Assembly: GCF_021032705.1 (NCBI RefSeq)
Contig: NZ_JAHVXI010000005.1
Span: forward strand, 124,001 to 188,000
From: Psychroserpens luteolus
Lineage (GTDB): Bacteria; Bacteroidota; Bacteroidia; Flavobacteriales; Flavobacteriaceae
Direction of reading: 5' to 3'
Length of the DNA: 64,000 bases
The notes below the pieces were generated by a model, which saw only the letters and a list, made by a program, of their open reading frames with translations, was not told the origin of the DNA and made no database searches. Below, in pieces: positions 15,704-24,453 of this stretch. Both the position numbers and the translations under genes were made by a program. Each line of letters starts with the position of its first letter. Positions within the stretch are counted from its first letter, which is position 1.

Positions 15704-17931
15704 TGAGTGATGATTTAACATACAAAATAAAACCTGCAGCAAGGTTAATCCATACAATTGGAAGTGATTTAATTGGTGACTCTTACGCTGCATTGGTTGA
15801 GCTTGTTAAAAATTCCTATGATGCAGACGCTAACAAAGTAGACATAGTATTTAAATATACAGAAATCGACAAAGAAAAGGCATTGATGATTTCCATCAAG
15901 GATGATGGTCACGGTATGGGTTTCGATACCGTAATAAATAAATGGTTAGTACCTGCAACCGATGATAAGTTAAAAAGAAAAATAAGCAAAAAAGGCTCAA
16001 GAATCTTACAAGGAAGAAAAGGCATTGGTCGTTTTGCAGCTTCAATTTTAGGTCAAGAAATGACTCTTTCTACCGTTGATGAGGCAGGAGAAAAATCTGA
16101 AGCTGTTATTGATTGGAGAATATTTAAAACAGATGATTTTTTAGAAAACATTGAACTTCTTGTTGAAAAAACACAAACAAAAGAATCATCTGGAACAGAC
16201 CTGCTAATTATTGCTAAAGATGAGAAGTATATTGAAAAATATATCAATGAAAAAGGAGAAGAAGAAACTGTAGAAAAAATTGATTCTAAATTATCTTATT
16301 GGAATAAAGAAACGCTTGTTCAGTTAGTAAATGAATTACGTAAACTCATCTCACCTTTTGACGAATCAATTGAAGACGAATTCAAAATAAACCTATCATT
16401 TGAAAATTCACCTTTTCCTGAGCTAGATGAGAATATAAAAATTGACACTTATCCAATTATAAAATATTATGATTATCGTATTTCAGGTATTATCAATAAT
16501 CTAGGAAATGCAACACTTCTTTTTGAAAACAATATAAATCCAAACGTAATTCAAAAGGAAGAAATAACAGTAAAATTCGAATTAGATGACACTCAAGAAT
16601 ATTGTGGCTTACTGAAAATTGATTTCAGAGTTTTCGATAGAGAACCCGAAGCAATTGACAACCTTATTAATAAAGGTCTTATAAATCCTGTGTCAAAAAA
16701 ATATATGGGTAAAAATGAGGCAAGAAGATTATTAAACGAAGTGTTTGGAGTAAATGTTTACAAAAATAGTTTTAGAATTAGACCTTATGGCAACAGCGGT
16801 GTTGATTGGTTAAAATTAGACCATAGAAGAATACAAAATCCTACTTTAAGAATTAGTAATAATCAAATTGTTGGTTTTGTAACTATCCAATCTGAGGAGG
16901 AATCTGGTCTGATAGAAAAAAGTGCCAGAGACGGTCTAAAGGAAAATGAAAACTATTTCGGATTGATTGAACTAGCAAGCAGAGCCATTTCTGAATTAGA
17001 AACAAGACGACTAGCATATAGAATAAAAAGTGATAAAAGTCGTGGGAAAACAACAAAGGTTCAAGATACAATTAACTCTTTATTTAGTCTCGCAGAGGTC
17101 AAAACATCAATTGGGAAAAAGCTGACTGAGTTTAAAATAGATAAAAAAGCTATTGATGAAATTGATACTATTTTAACCAAGGAAGAAGAGAAAAAGGCAG
17201 AATTAAAAGAGGAAATAGAAAAAACTATAGCTATTTATCAAGGTCAAGCAACTTTAGGTAAAATTGTCAATTTTATTCTTCACGAAGGTAGAAAACCATT
17301 ACAATTCTTTAATTCAGAAACTAAGGTAATGGAACGATATTTAAAATTTTATCGTGCAACAAATGATGAAGAGCATCTAAATGAACTAACCAAAAGTATA
17401 AATGGTTTTAAAATCAATAGCAAATTCATTTCTACGCTATTCAAAAGAATATCACCACTAGCAAAGCAAAAAAGAGATAAGAAATCAAATTTTTCAGTTG
17501 TTAAAGTTATTGAAGAGAGTTTAGATGTATTTCAATCTAGTCTTGAAGAAGCGAACATTAATGTTAATGTTATTGGCGATGAAAAAGCCGAAATTTTTGG
17601 ATGGTCAGAAGACCTTTATATTGCCTTAACAAACCTTATTGAAAATAGTGTTTATTGGTTACAAATTTCTAAATCTGATAAAAAAGAAATCGCAATTGAG
17701 GTTATAAATAATAACGACTCACTTATAATTGATTATAAAGATACGGGACCTGGTCTTACTGATTTAGAAATTGAATCAGGAGCAATTTTTGAACCTGGTT
17801 ATTCCAAAAAAATTGATGGAACAGGTTTAGGTTTAGCTATTGCTGGTGAAGCTTCAGATAGATTAAACGGTGAGTTATTAGCTAGAAAAAGTAATAACGG
17901 AGTAAACTTCCAAATAGAAATCAGCAAATAG
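15703..17931 (+). CDS. Dual-GHKL ATPase with histidine-kinase core
   Basis: A 742-residue protein with two GHKL ATP-binding modules. The first (about residues 20-180) is Hsp90/MutL/MORC-like: N-box ELVKNSYDAD (33-42), DDGHGMG (67-73), GRKGIGRFA (104-112). The second, at the C terminus, is histidine-kinase-like: N-box LTNLIENSVYWL, DTGPGL and GTGLGLAIAGE. Between them lies a charged helical region and an H-box, LHEGRKPL, placing a possible phospho-acceptor at His527. It starts in the stop codon of the methyltransferase gene and is followed 2 nt later by a receiver-domain gene, so signalling between the two is likely. MORC/MutL-like GHKL ATPases are known in predicted restriction-modification loci. 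Substrate and trigger are unknown. Confidence 0.82.
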   Translation: MSDDLTYKIKPAARLIHTIGSDLIGDSYAALVELVKNSYDADANKVDIVFKYTEIDKEKALMISIKDDGHGMGFDTVINKWLVPATDDKLKRKISKKGSRILQGRKGIGRFAASILGQEMTLSTVDEAGEKSEAVIDWRIFKTDDFLENIELLVEKTQTKESSGTDLLIIAKDEKYIEKYINEKGEEETVEKIDSKLSYWNKETLVQLVNELRKLISPFDESIEDEFKINLSFENSPFPELDENIKIDTYPIIKYYDYRISGIINNLGNATLLFENNINPNVIQKEEITVKFELDDTQEYCGLLKIDFRVFDREPEAIDNLINKGLINPVSKKYMGKNEARRLLNEVFGVNVYKNSFRIRPYGNSGVDWLKLDHRRIQNPTLRISNNQIVGFVTIQSEEESGLIEKSARDGLKENENYFGLIELASRAISELETRRLAYRIKSDKSRGKTTKVQDTINSLFSLAEVKTSIGKKLTEFKIDKKAIDEIDTILTKEEEKKAELKEEIEKTIAIYQGQATLGKIVNFILHEGRKPLQFFNSETKVMERYLKFYRATNDEEHLNELTKSINGFKINSKFISTLFKRISPLAKQKRDKKSNFSVVKVIEESLDVFQSSLEEANINVNVIGDEKAEIFGWSEDLYIALTNLIENSVYWLQISKSDKKEIAIEVINNNDSLIIDYKDTGPGLTDLEIESGAIFEPGYSKKIDGTGLGLAIAGEASDRLNGELLARKSNNGVNFQIEISK

Positions 17932-17933
17932 TT

Positions 17934-19043
17934 ATGGAAGAGTTGAAAATATTAATAGTTGAGGACGATAAAGGTAAGCGAGATGACTATTCTCGCTTCA
18001 TTAAAGCTTATAATTTAGATAAAGAGGATTGCAATATTATAGAAGAGTTTGGTGTAGATAAAAATGATGCAATTGATAAACTAAAGAATCCCGAGAATAA
18101 ATTCGATGGTGCAATTGTAGATTTAGACTTAGAGGGTTCTGGCGGAACTGATTCTTCAGGGAATGAAGTGGTAACAGAAATAAAAGAAAACTTGCGTTTT
18201 CCAACCTTTGTGATAACTGGTACGCCTCAGAACCTTTCAAAAGAGCTAAACGTTCCTAGTACAATATTTGGTGTATTTGAAAGAGATGATGTTGATTTAG
18301 ATAATGTTTTTGACCGATTTTATGAAATTAAAAGAACTGGAATTCTAAATCTTTTGAACAGAAATGGACGCATTGAAGAATTAATTCAAAACATTTTCTG
18401 GAATCACATTTCTACGTCTTTAGATAATTGGACTCAGGATAGAAAGCGTACTTCCAAGGAAAAGGAAGATTCACTTTTGAGATACACTATTCTTCATATG
18501 CTGGAGTATTTAGATGAAAAAAATTACCATCCTAGCGAATTCTATATAACTAAACCAATCAAGGAGAGTATTTATACAGGTGACATAGTAGAATATGATG
18601 GTAGTCGTTATATAGTTTTAACACCTTCTTGCGACATTGTTTTAAGGGATGATGGCTCAAGAAATACAAGAAGAATTCTTTTCTGTAAAATTAAAGGACT
18701 ATCGGATGAAGTCAAAAATTATGAATTGTTAAAAAATGATACGGGAAAATCTAATGGCAATCGGTTACGTCTTAATCGATTCGTTGGTAATAATTCAGGC
18801 GGCAATTTTCATTTCATACCAAAGCATAACGAAATAGAAGCTGGTTTAATTGATTTTCAGGATAAAACCACTGTTAGTGTGGCAACAGTTGAAAGAAAAT
18901 TAGATAATAAGGAATGTGTTCGACTTGCAACTGTTTCAATGCCTTTTTTAAAGGATATTATTTCAAGATATTCGAATTATTATGCTAGACAAGGTTCACC
19001 TGACTTTGATGTAGATGAAATATTTGAATCACTTTTTGAATAA
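17934..19043 (+). CDS. Receiver-domain protein with unknown C-terminal domain
   Basis: A 369-residue protein. Residues 1-115 look like a response-regulator receiver: acidic pair Asp11/Asp12 (VEDD), acceptor Asp63 (IVDLDL) and conserved Thr near 95 (VITGT). The usual C-terminal Lys is not obvious, so signalling chemistry may be altered. Residues 120-369 contain no DNA-binding output domain I know; a YIVLTPSCDIV stretch and a conserved-looking C-terminal RYSNYYARQGSPDF segment stand out. It follows the dual-GHKL gene by 2 nt and would be its phosphorelay partner and perhaps the effector. The output function is unknown. Confidence 0.72.
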   Translation: MEELKILIVEDDKGKRDDYSRFIKAYNLDKEDCNIIEEFGVDKNDAIDKLKNPENKFDGAIVDLDLEGSGGTDSSGNEVVTEIKENLRFPTFVITGTPQNLSKELNVPSTIFGVFERDDVDLDNVFDRFYEIKRTGILNLLNRNGRIEELIQNIFWNHISTSLDNWTQDRKRTSKEKEDSLLRYTILHMLEYLDEKNYHPSEFYITKPIKESIYTGDIVEYDGSRYIVLTPSCDIVLRDDGSRNTRRILFCKIKGLSDEVKNYELLKNDTGKSNGNRLRLNRFVGNNSGGNFHFIPKHNEIEAGLIDFQDKTTVSVATVERKLDNKECVRLATVSMPFLKDIISRYSNYYARQGSPDFDVDEIFESLFE

Positions 19044-19062
19044 ATCCGGACCAATGCAATGT

Positions 19063-19110
19063 TCAAGCACATTTAAAGTTTGCTCGTGCCTCACAAATTT
19101 AAAAGAGCTT
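19063..19110. repeat. 47-bp palindromic repeat, copy 3 (tail of cassette 5)
   Basis: A 48-nt diverged copy of the repeats at 7213 and 14096, keeping TCAAGCACATTT, TGCTCGTGCCTCACAAA and AAAAGAGCTT. It lies before a tail segment that closely matches the tail of cassette 1 (11810-11858). Confidence 0.65.
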
Positions 19111-19150
19111 TCACGCCAACGTTAGTAAGTTTGCGGAAAAGAAAGCCAGC

Positions 19151-19281
19151 GTACAACAACGTATATAAAAAATAGCGGTTTAATCGCTTAATCGAAACAA
19201 AATGAATAAATTAAAGGTCATTTCTAAACTGAAAATGTAGTGCATAAAACCCGCTACTTTTCATATACAAGACCGTTGTGC
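19151..19281. repeat. attC-like site 5 (ends cassette 5)
   Basis: R'' GTACAAC (19151-19157), R' GTTGTGC (19275-19281), 131 bp. The centre diverges from the other sites but keeps paired arms TAGCGG and CCGCTA. Confidence 0.78.
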
Positions 19282-19398
19282 ATAATCTAAGAAACCATCG
19301 AAAAAGAACATAAAATAAAGAATTTTTTTTGGCTGATATTACTCGTAGTTGCACTATGGATAATCAGTTGGATAGTCGTCGACAATTTATATTGTTCT

Positions 19399-20304
19399 GT
19401 GACCGATAGAGGTGCTTTTGGAGATAAGTTTGGGTTTATTAACTCACTTTTTTCGGGACTTGCATTAGCAGGAATAATCTATTCTATCTTTCTTCAGCAA
19501 AAAGAATTGTCTTTGCAAAGAACTGAATTAAAGGAAACTAAAGAAGAATTTAAAGACCAAAATTTTCAAACGACTTTTTTCAATCTATTGAAATCTCAAC
19601 ACCAAATAGCTATTGATATTTCAACTTCGATTTTTGATTTAAAGTCGTACGATAAAAGGAACAGTAGAGAAGCTAAAGGACGAGATTTTTTCAATCAGTC
19701 AAGATTTGAACTACAACGTATCGACAATGCATTGTCAAATCCTAAATTTATAGAACATAGAGTATGGAATCCTCAAGGTCCAGAAGATGAACCTCATAGT
19801 GAAGAGGAAGAAGAGAGTTTAACTAAATGGAGAAAAACCTCATTCACTTTTAAGTACTATAAAATTGACTCGGAACTTTGGGAAAGTTCTTCAAAGTTGA
19901 AAGGATTAGAAAGAGCGGAAAGACTTTATGCTATATTCTTTAATAAATTTCATTTCGTTATAGGTCATTACTTTAGACATATTTACCACATATTATTATT
20001 TGTTGAAAGAACAGAAAACGAAAGAATAGAAAGACTTAAATTAATTAAAAACCAACGGGAAAGAAATAAAGAAATTGAGAAAGCCAAAGCGGAATTTAAA
20101 CAGTATGCGGAATTTATTCAAGCACAAATGTCTATTCCAGAACTTTTTCTTCTTTTTTATAACTCATTATCTTTTCCAAAATTACAGCGATTATTGATAA
20201 AATTTAACACACTTGAAAATCTGACTATTGAAGATTTATTAAGCGAAGAGCATAATGAAATTGAAGGAATTAATTTGAAGAGTAGAAAGGAATTATTTAA
20301 ATAA
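19399..20304 (+). CDS. PutAbiC-like phage abortive infection protein, cassette 6
   Basis: A 301-residue frame from GTG 19399. The opening TDRGAFGDKFGFINSLFSGL followed by a transmembrane segment and a coiled coil (QQKELSLQRTEL), then FFNLLKSQHQI and YFRHIYHILLFV, is characteristic of the putative abortive infection family PutAbiC. The family normally has a first membrane helix before this opening. Here the same frame is open back to 19291 and encodes such a helix (about 19321-19380), but without ATG, GTG or TTG. So the true start is either a rare codon (ATC 19297 or ATA 19315) or has been lost. The stop lies 7 nt before R''. Confidence 0.72.
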   Translation: MTDRGAFGDKFGFINSLFSGLALAGIIYSIFLQQKELSLQRTELKETKEEFKDQNFQTTFFNLLKSQHQIAIDISTSIFDLKSYDKRNSREAKGRDFFNQSRFELQRIDNALSNPKFIEHRVWNPQGPEDEPHSEEEEESLTKWRKTSFTFKYYKIDSELWESSSKLKGLERAERLYAIFFNKFHFVIGHYFRHIYHILLFVERTENERIERLKLIKNQRERNKEIEKAKAEFKQYAEFIQAQMSIPELFLLFYNSLSFPKLQRLLIKFNTLENLTIEDLLSEEHNEIEGINLKSRKELFK

Positions 20305-20311
20305 AGACTAT

Positions 20312-20442
20312 GCACAACAATGGCTATAAGTAATTGCTGGTTCTTGCCTACTTTGGAAATTCCTGCGGAATTTCCAACTTGGTGTGTACTTGTAAAGTTA
20401 AATGCTAACCCACACAACTACTCATAGCCGAGACCGTTGTGA
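20312..20442. repeat. attC-like site 6 (ends cassette 6)
   Basis: R'' GCACAAC (20312-20318), R' GTTGTGA (20436-20442), 131 bp. L'' GGCTATAAG (20322-20330) and L' CTCATAGCC (20421-20429) pair with one wobble. Both arms differ from the common CGTGTAT/ATACACG pair, so pairing is kept by joint change. Confidence 0.82.
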
Positions 20443-20936
20443 GCAAGCTGCAAAAAAATCATTTGAAACCAATATTAGAAAATAGAATTAAGGCATTTGC
20501 AGTTGATTATTTGATTATGGGACTAATCGGACTTGGAATTGTAGCGCTGACTGACAATCTATTTCTCGGAATGATGATAGTTTATCCGATAACAATGAAT
20601 AAGGACTTCCTAAATGGAAAAAGTATCGGAAAAAGAATTTTTGGAATCCAAGTGCAAAACCTGAATAACCAAAAAGCATCAGAATGGAAAAACTCGTTGC
20701 GGAATTTTTTACCAATAATTCCTATCGAATTGCTTTTTACAATTTTCAGTCCTGAACGCAGAATCGGAGATCGAATTGCGAGAACTAAAATTGGAATTGA
20801 AAAAGAATATAATCTAAAAACAATAAGTTCGGAATTAGAAAATTACCGAATTAATAAAGAGCTGATTTTCGGAATACTATTCGGAATAATCAATATTTAC
20901 GGACTTTCATGGTTGTACGGAATAATTTTATCGTGA
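20439..20936 (+). CDS. RDD family membrane protein, cassette 7
   Basis: A 165-residue protein. The N-terminal RIKAFAVDYLIM with its Arg and Asp, the GKSIGKRIFGIQV segment and the RRIGDRIARTKI segment are the RDD family pattern; three hydrophobic segments are visible. The family is poorly characterised, with some members linked to ion or solute exchange. The first start is a GTG lying inside the R' recombination core (20436-20442); TTG 20463 is an alternative. The stop is 12 nt before R''. Confidence 0.78.
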   Translation: MSKLQKNHLKPILENRIKAFAVDYLIMGLIGLGIVALTDNLFLGMMIVYPITMNKDFLNGKSIGKRIFGIQVQNLNNQKASEWKNSLRNFLPIIPIELLFTIFSPERRIGDRIARTKIGIEKEYNLKTISSELENYRINKELIFGILFGIINIYGLSWLYGIILS

Positions 20937-20948
20937 ATTAAAGCCAGC

Positions 20949-21080
20949 TCACAACAACGTGTATAATCAATTGCTAGTTTGTGCGTACTCGGAAAATCCT
21001 GCGGATTTTCCTCTGGTTCGTTTTTGTTTACTAAATTAGTTGTTTAACCACGCAACTAACCATACACAAGACCGTTAGCG
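20949..21080. repeat. attC-like site 7 (ends cassette 7)
   Basis: R'' TCACAAC (20949-20955), R' GTTAGCG (21074-21080), 132 bp. Central hairpin GGAAAATCC/GGATTTTCC with a TGC loop; second hairpin TTAGTTG/CAACTAA. Confidence 0.84.
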
Positions 21081-21405
21081 ACAATGCACTTCGCAATTTT
21101 TTTTAGAATTTTAAGCTAGATAAAACTAAAAAACTCAACTCTTGAAAACCATGTTTGACGTCGGACTCGTTTCTCGTCCGCCAAATTTGGTGCCGTTGCA
21201 ATCTGAATCGCTCGCCTACTCTAACGTCGGACTGAAAAGCAGAACGGCTTATGTTAGCGGTTATTAAAAATACTGTCGCTAACACTACCTATAATTCATT
21301 ACGGCGGAATTTCCTATCGGAAATTCCATGCATTTTTGCTATCTTTCGTTCAACCTCGGAATGACACTGCGTGACATTCCGTAACGAAACCATAGCCCAA
21401 CCGTT
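21073..21405 (+). repeat. Cassette 8: duplicated cassette, copy 2
   Basis: Identical to 12817-13149 over 333 bp. Flanking bases differ on both sides (upstream C versus A, downstream GGCG versus AGGC), so the copy boundaries are the cassette boundaries. Confidence 0.9.
21151..21267 (+). CDS. Possible 38-residue ORF in cassette 8
   Basis: Identical to the frame at 12895-13011. It has the same stop-to-R'' distance of 9 nt. No family is recognised, and the cassette may be non-coding. Confidence 0.28.
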   Translation: MFDVGLVSRPPNLVPLQSESLAYSNVGLKSRTAYVSGY

Positions 21406-21409
21406 GGCG
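21277..21409. repeat. attC-like site 8 (ends cassette 8)
   Basis: R'' CGCTAAC (21277-21283), R' GTTGGCG (21403-21409), 133 bp. Identical to site 3 up to the crossover point. Confidence 0.78.
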
Positions 21410-21467
21410 TTAATTTGACTACATCATATATGCGACTGAATTATAGAGCGCATTTAGAAACGTTACT

Positions 21468-21475
21468 TAATTTTG
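21468..21475 (+). promoter_or_regulatory. -7 promoter box upstream of Septu-like operon
   Basis: TAATTTTG fits TAnnTTTG and lies 65 nt before the ATPase start at 21541. The 130 nt between the cassette boundary and the gene give room for an own promoter, unlike the small cassettes. Confidence 0.4.
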
Positions 21476-21540
21476 TAGTCAATAACTATTCTTATTGCAA
21501 CTTATAAAAAAAGAATAGCATTATAAATATTTAAATTATT

Positions 21541-23460
21541 ATGAGAAACTGGCAATTGGCGGCATTTTATTTAAAAGAGCATCGATTATTTAATAATGAA
21601 ACAACAATTAATCTGGGAGGTAAGTTTTTCTATGAATTTGAAAACTTAACAGAAGAAGATATTTCCATACAAAGAAAAGTAAATGAAGACTATATTGATG
21701 GTTTTTTTGGGTCAAAAGTCACTTCTATAAATGCCATTGTTGGTGCTAATGGAACTGGAAAAACTTCACTATTCATAGATTTGATAAACAATCCAGATTT
21801 GCTTCTGCTATTTGAAATAGACGATAGAGTTGTGCTAGTCAAAAATGAATATCGTAAAGAAGTCAAATTAGGATGGTTAAATTTGAATTTTACGGAAACT
21901 GATAAATTAGTTGTTAAATCGGATAGTCTGAAAAGTAAATTTTATGACGGACAACAATTAAATTTTGGAATTTTCCATACTCCTAGAATATCTTATTACA
22001 ATCCAATTGCATCAACAAATTATTTTCTTTCTAATATAACTACAGTTTATGATGAGTTCAAAAATAGTTTAGAACTAGATGCAATAAAACTCGAAAGAAG
22101 TTTAAGATTGATGAGTAATAAGAAATTAATGGACGAGATAAATGATATTTTACCAGAGTTTCCAAGATTTCAAAATATAGTAATCTCTTCTAATAAGATT
22201 AGTGATTACTTACTTTGGCAAATTGAACAAGAAATTGTCGGTCCGAAAACAATTGCCTTAATGCCCTCAAATGAAGTAGATGAAATTTCATTACTAGAGC
22301 TAATTAATAAAGGAAAATACATTCCAAAAGTTAATTTCATAAATAAATTTAAAAGTAACAAAAACAAAGATTTTAGAGTAAATGCGCTTCAAAAACTGTA
22401 CGTAATGACTCGAATTTTAATTTTTGAAAAGTACGAAAGATTTGCGGACTCAAAAATAAGTATTGTTGAGCCTTATTTAAAGGATAAAAAATTAGAGTTT
22501 AATGAAAGTGCGTTTATAAGATGGATAAAAGAACTAAAATATTCCATAAAGGACTTCAAGGGAAATCAATCAATCAACTATTTTATTGATCAAGCTATTC
22601 AATGGCATTCATTACTCCCAAAAGATGAATCTGTTAATCGAAAAGAACTTATTTTGATAATTGAAAATAATCTGCTAGTAAAACAAGATGAATTGCAAAG
22701 GTTATTCGAAAACACAGACCATAACCAAAAAAATATGCATTCCCGTGATTATGAAATGCAATTATGTGCAGTATCACCAGCTTATCCATTATCTCAAGGC
22801 GAAGAATCTCTATTGAACTTGCTATCAAGTTTTTATGTTAATGAATATTTTAAGGAGAATCGCCCTCAAATTGTGTTGCTCGATGAAGCAGCACTTTCAT
22901 TTCATCCTCAATGGCAAAAAAAATATGTAAAAACTGTATTGGATTTATTGCCTCTTATTTTTAAACACAAAATTCCAAATATTGAAAGTGTTGAACAGGA
23001 ACAACAACTAATACAAATATTATTTACCACTCATGATCCACTTTCACTATCAGACATACCAAATTCTAATATTGTTTATCTTAAGCCGGATAATGATAAA
23101 GTAAGGGTTTTAAATAACTCCGATTCCGAACATCCAAATAGATCTTTTGGAGCAAATATTGCTGAATTATTGACTCATTCATATTTTATAAAAGGAGGAT
23201 TAGTAGGTGATTTTGCAAAGGACAAAATATCAAGGACTATTGCTTGGCTAAATATGAAAAATGAAAAAGAATATGATAAAAATATTAAATTCACAGAGTT
23301 AGAAGAAAACCCGAAATATCATACTAGGTTGATTGAATTAATTGATGAACCAATAGTTAAGAATAAGCTAAGGCAAATGTATATCGAAGCTACTAATGAT
23401 AATGAAGCTATTCAATTAGAAATTGATAGACTTCAATCTAAATTAAAACGTGATGATTAA
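21541..23460 (+). CDS. Septu-like ABC-type ATPase (PtuA-like), cassette 9
   Basis: A 639-residue AAA/SMC-like ATPase. Walker A is GANGTGKT (residues 68-75), the signature-like SQGEESLLNLLSS comes late, Walker B is IVLLDEAALSFHP, and a switch His lies in FTTHDP. The middle region is long and helical. Together with the HNH gene that overlaps its stop, it matches the Septu anti-phage arrangement (PtuA ATPase plus PtuB HNH nuclease). The match is by architecture; other ATPase/HNH defence pairs look similar. Confidence 0.78.
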   Translation: MRNWQLAAFYLKEHRLFNNETTINLGGKFFYEFENLTEEDISIQRKVNEDYIDGFFGSKVTSINAIVGANGTGKTSLFIDLINNPDLLLLFEIDDRVVLVKNEYRKEVKLGWLNLNFTETDKLVVKSDSLKSKFYDGQQLNFGIFHTPRISYYNPIASTNYFLSNITTVYDEFKNSLELDAIKLERSLRLMSNKKLMDEINDILPEFPRFQNIVISSNKISDYLLWQIEQEIVGPKTIALMPSNEVDEISLLELINKGKYIPKVNFINKFKSNKNKDFRVNALQKLYVMTRILIFEKYERFADSKISIVEPYLKDKKLEFNESAFIRWIKELKYSIKDFKGNQSINYFIDQAIQWHSLLPKDESVNRKELILIIENNLLVKQDELQRLFENTDHNQKNMHSRDYEMQLCAVSPAYPLSQGEESLLNLLSSFYVNEYFKENRPQIVLLDEAALSFHPQWQKKYVKTVLDLLPLIFKHKIPNIESVEQEQQLIQILFTTHDPLSLSDIPNSNIVYLKPDNDKVRVLNNSDSEHPNRSFGANIAELLTHSYFIKGGLVGDFAKDKISRTIAWLNMKNEKEYDKNIKFTELEENPKYHTRLIELIDEPIVKNKLRQMYIEATNDNEAIQLEIDRLQSKLKRDD

Positions 23461-24409
23461 TATCCTTACAAATAAAACTAAATATGCTCTTCAAATCCAT
23501 ACCAAAGGATTAAAAGACGAGATAATAAAAAGAGCTCAAAGTAGATATGATAATTCAAATACAAGTCTTAGTAGACTAGATTATAGAATACTCTTAACTT
23601 TTATAAAAGGTAATTCTCAAGATATTATCTCAAAGGAATTAACTGGACTTAGACAACTTCAGAATCGTCTTTTCAACTTACTACCAAATTCGCAAGATTT
23701 AGAAGAAGACTTAGAATATATTTTTAATTATAAGCTTTTTAGAAAATTTAAGAAAATTAAATATAATGGATTTAGGTTGGCAAAAAACTTGAATATTGAA
23801 GTATGCCCTTATTGTAATCGAAATTACACCACATCTCATCGAGTGGATGGTGAATCGAAGAATGTTTATCCCGAATTTGATCATTATTTACCTAGATCAA
23901 CCTATCCTCTGTTAGCACTATCTTTCTATAACTTAATTCCTAGTTGTAATATTTGTAACACTCATTATAAAGGTTCAGAAGATCCATTAGTTAGGAATTT
24001 ATATTATCCCTATTCAAATTATGAAGCAATCAAATATTTCAACTTTGGCTTTACTCCATCTGATTCTGACGCAATATTAGGTAAAAGCAATAACTTATCA
24101 ATTGATATAGAAACAGCAAAATACTCCTCTACTCCTTTAATTCGTCTCCAAGTAGATAATTCTCTAAATTTTTTTAATATTCTTGAAATCTACACCAAAA
24201 ATCATAAAGCCTTGATTATGGATGTAATCAATAAAAGAATAACATACTCTGACAACTATATTAAACAATTAGAAAATAATTATGGATTGACCTTTGAAGA
24301 TGCATATAGAGTAATATTTGAGACATATTATGAAGAGACTAAGTTAATGAAAAGACCCTTTAGCAAACTTAAAAGAGATATTTTTATTGAATTAAAAGAA
24401 TTAACTTAA
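23453..24409 (+). CDS. Septu-like HNH nuclease (PtuB-like), cassette 9
   Basis: A 318-residue protein with a zinc-supported HNH domain in the middle: CPYCNRNY, then FDHYLPRSTYPLLALSFYNL with the catalytic His, then IPSCNICN. Two CxxC pairs would bind zinc. This spacing is typical of PtuB-like nucleases. I choose ATG 23453; a GTG directly precedes it. It overlaps the ATPase stop by 8 nt, so the two proteins are probably made in fixed ratio. The stop lies 44 nt before R''. Confidence 0.8.
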   Translation: MINILTNKTKYALQIHTKGLKDEIIKRAQSRYDNSNTSLSRLDYRILLTFIKGNSQDIISKELTGLRQLQNRLFNLLPNSQDLEEDLEYIFNYKLFRKFKKIKYNGFRLAKNLNIEVCPYCNRNYTTSHRVDGESKNVYPEFDHYLPRSTYPLLALSFYNLIPSCNICNTHYKGSEDPLVRNLYYPYSNYEAIKYFNFGFTPSDSDAILGKSNNLSIDIETAKYSSTPLIRLQVDNSLNFFNILEIYTKNHKALIMDVINKRITYSDNYIKQLENNYGLTFEDAYRVIFETYYEETKLMKRPFSKLKRDIFIELKELT

Positions 24410-24453
24410 TCTGATAGGCTCAAATTGTATAATTATCTTTAATAATAAACTAA

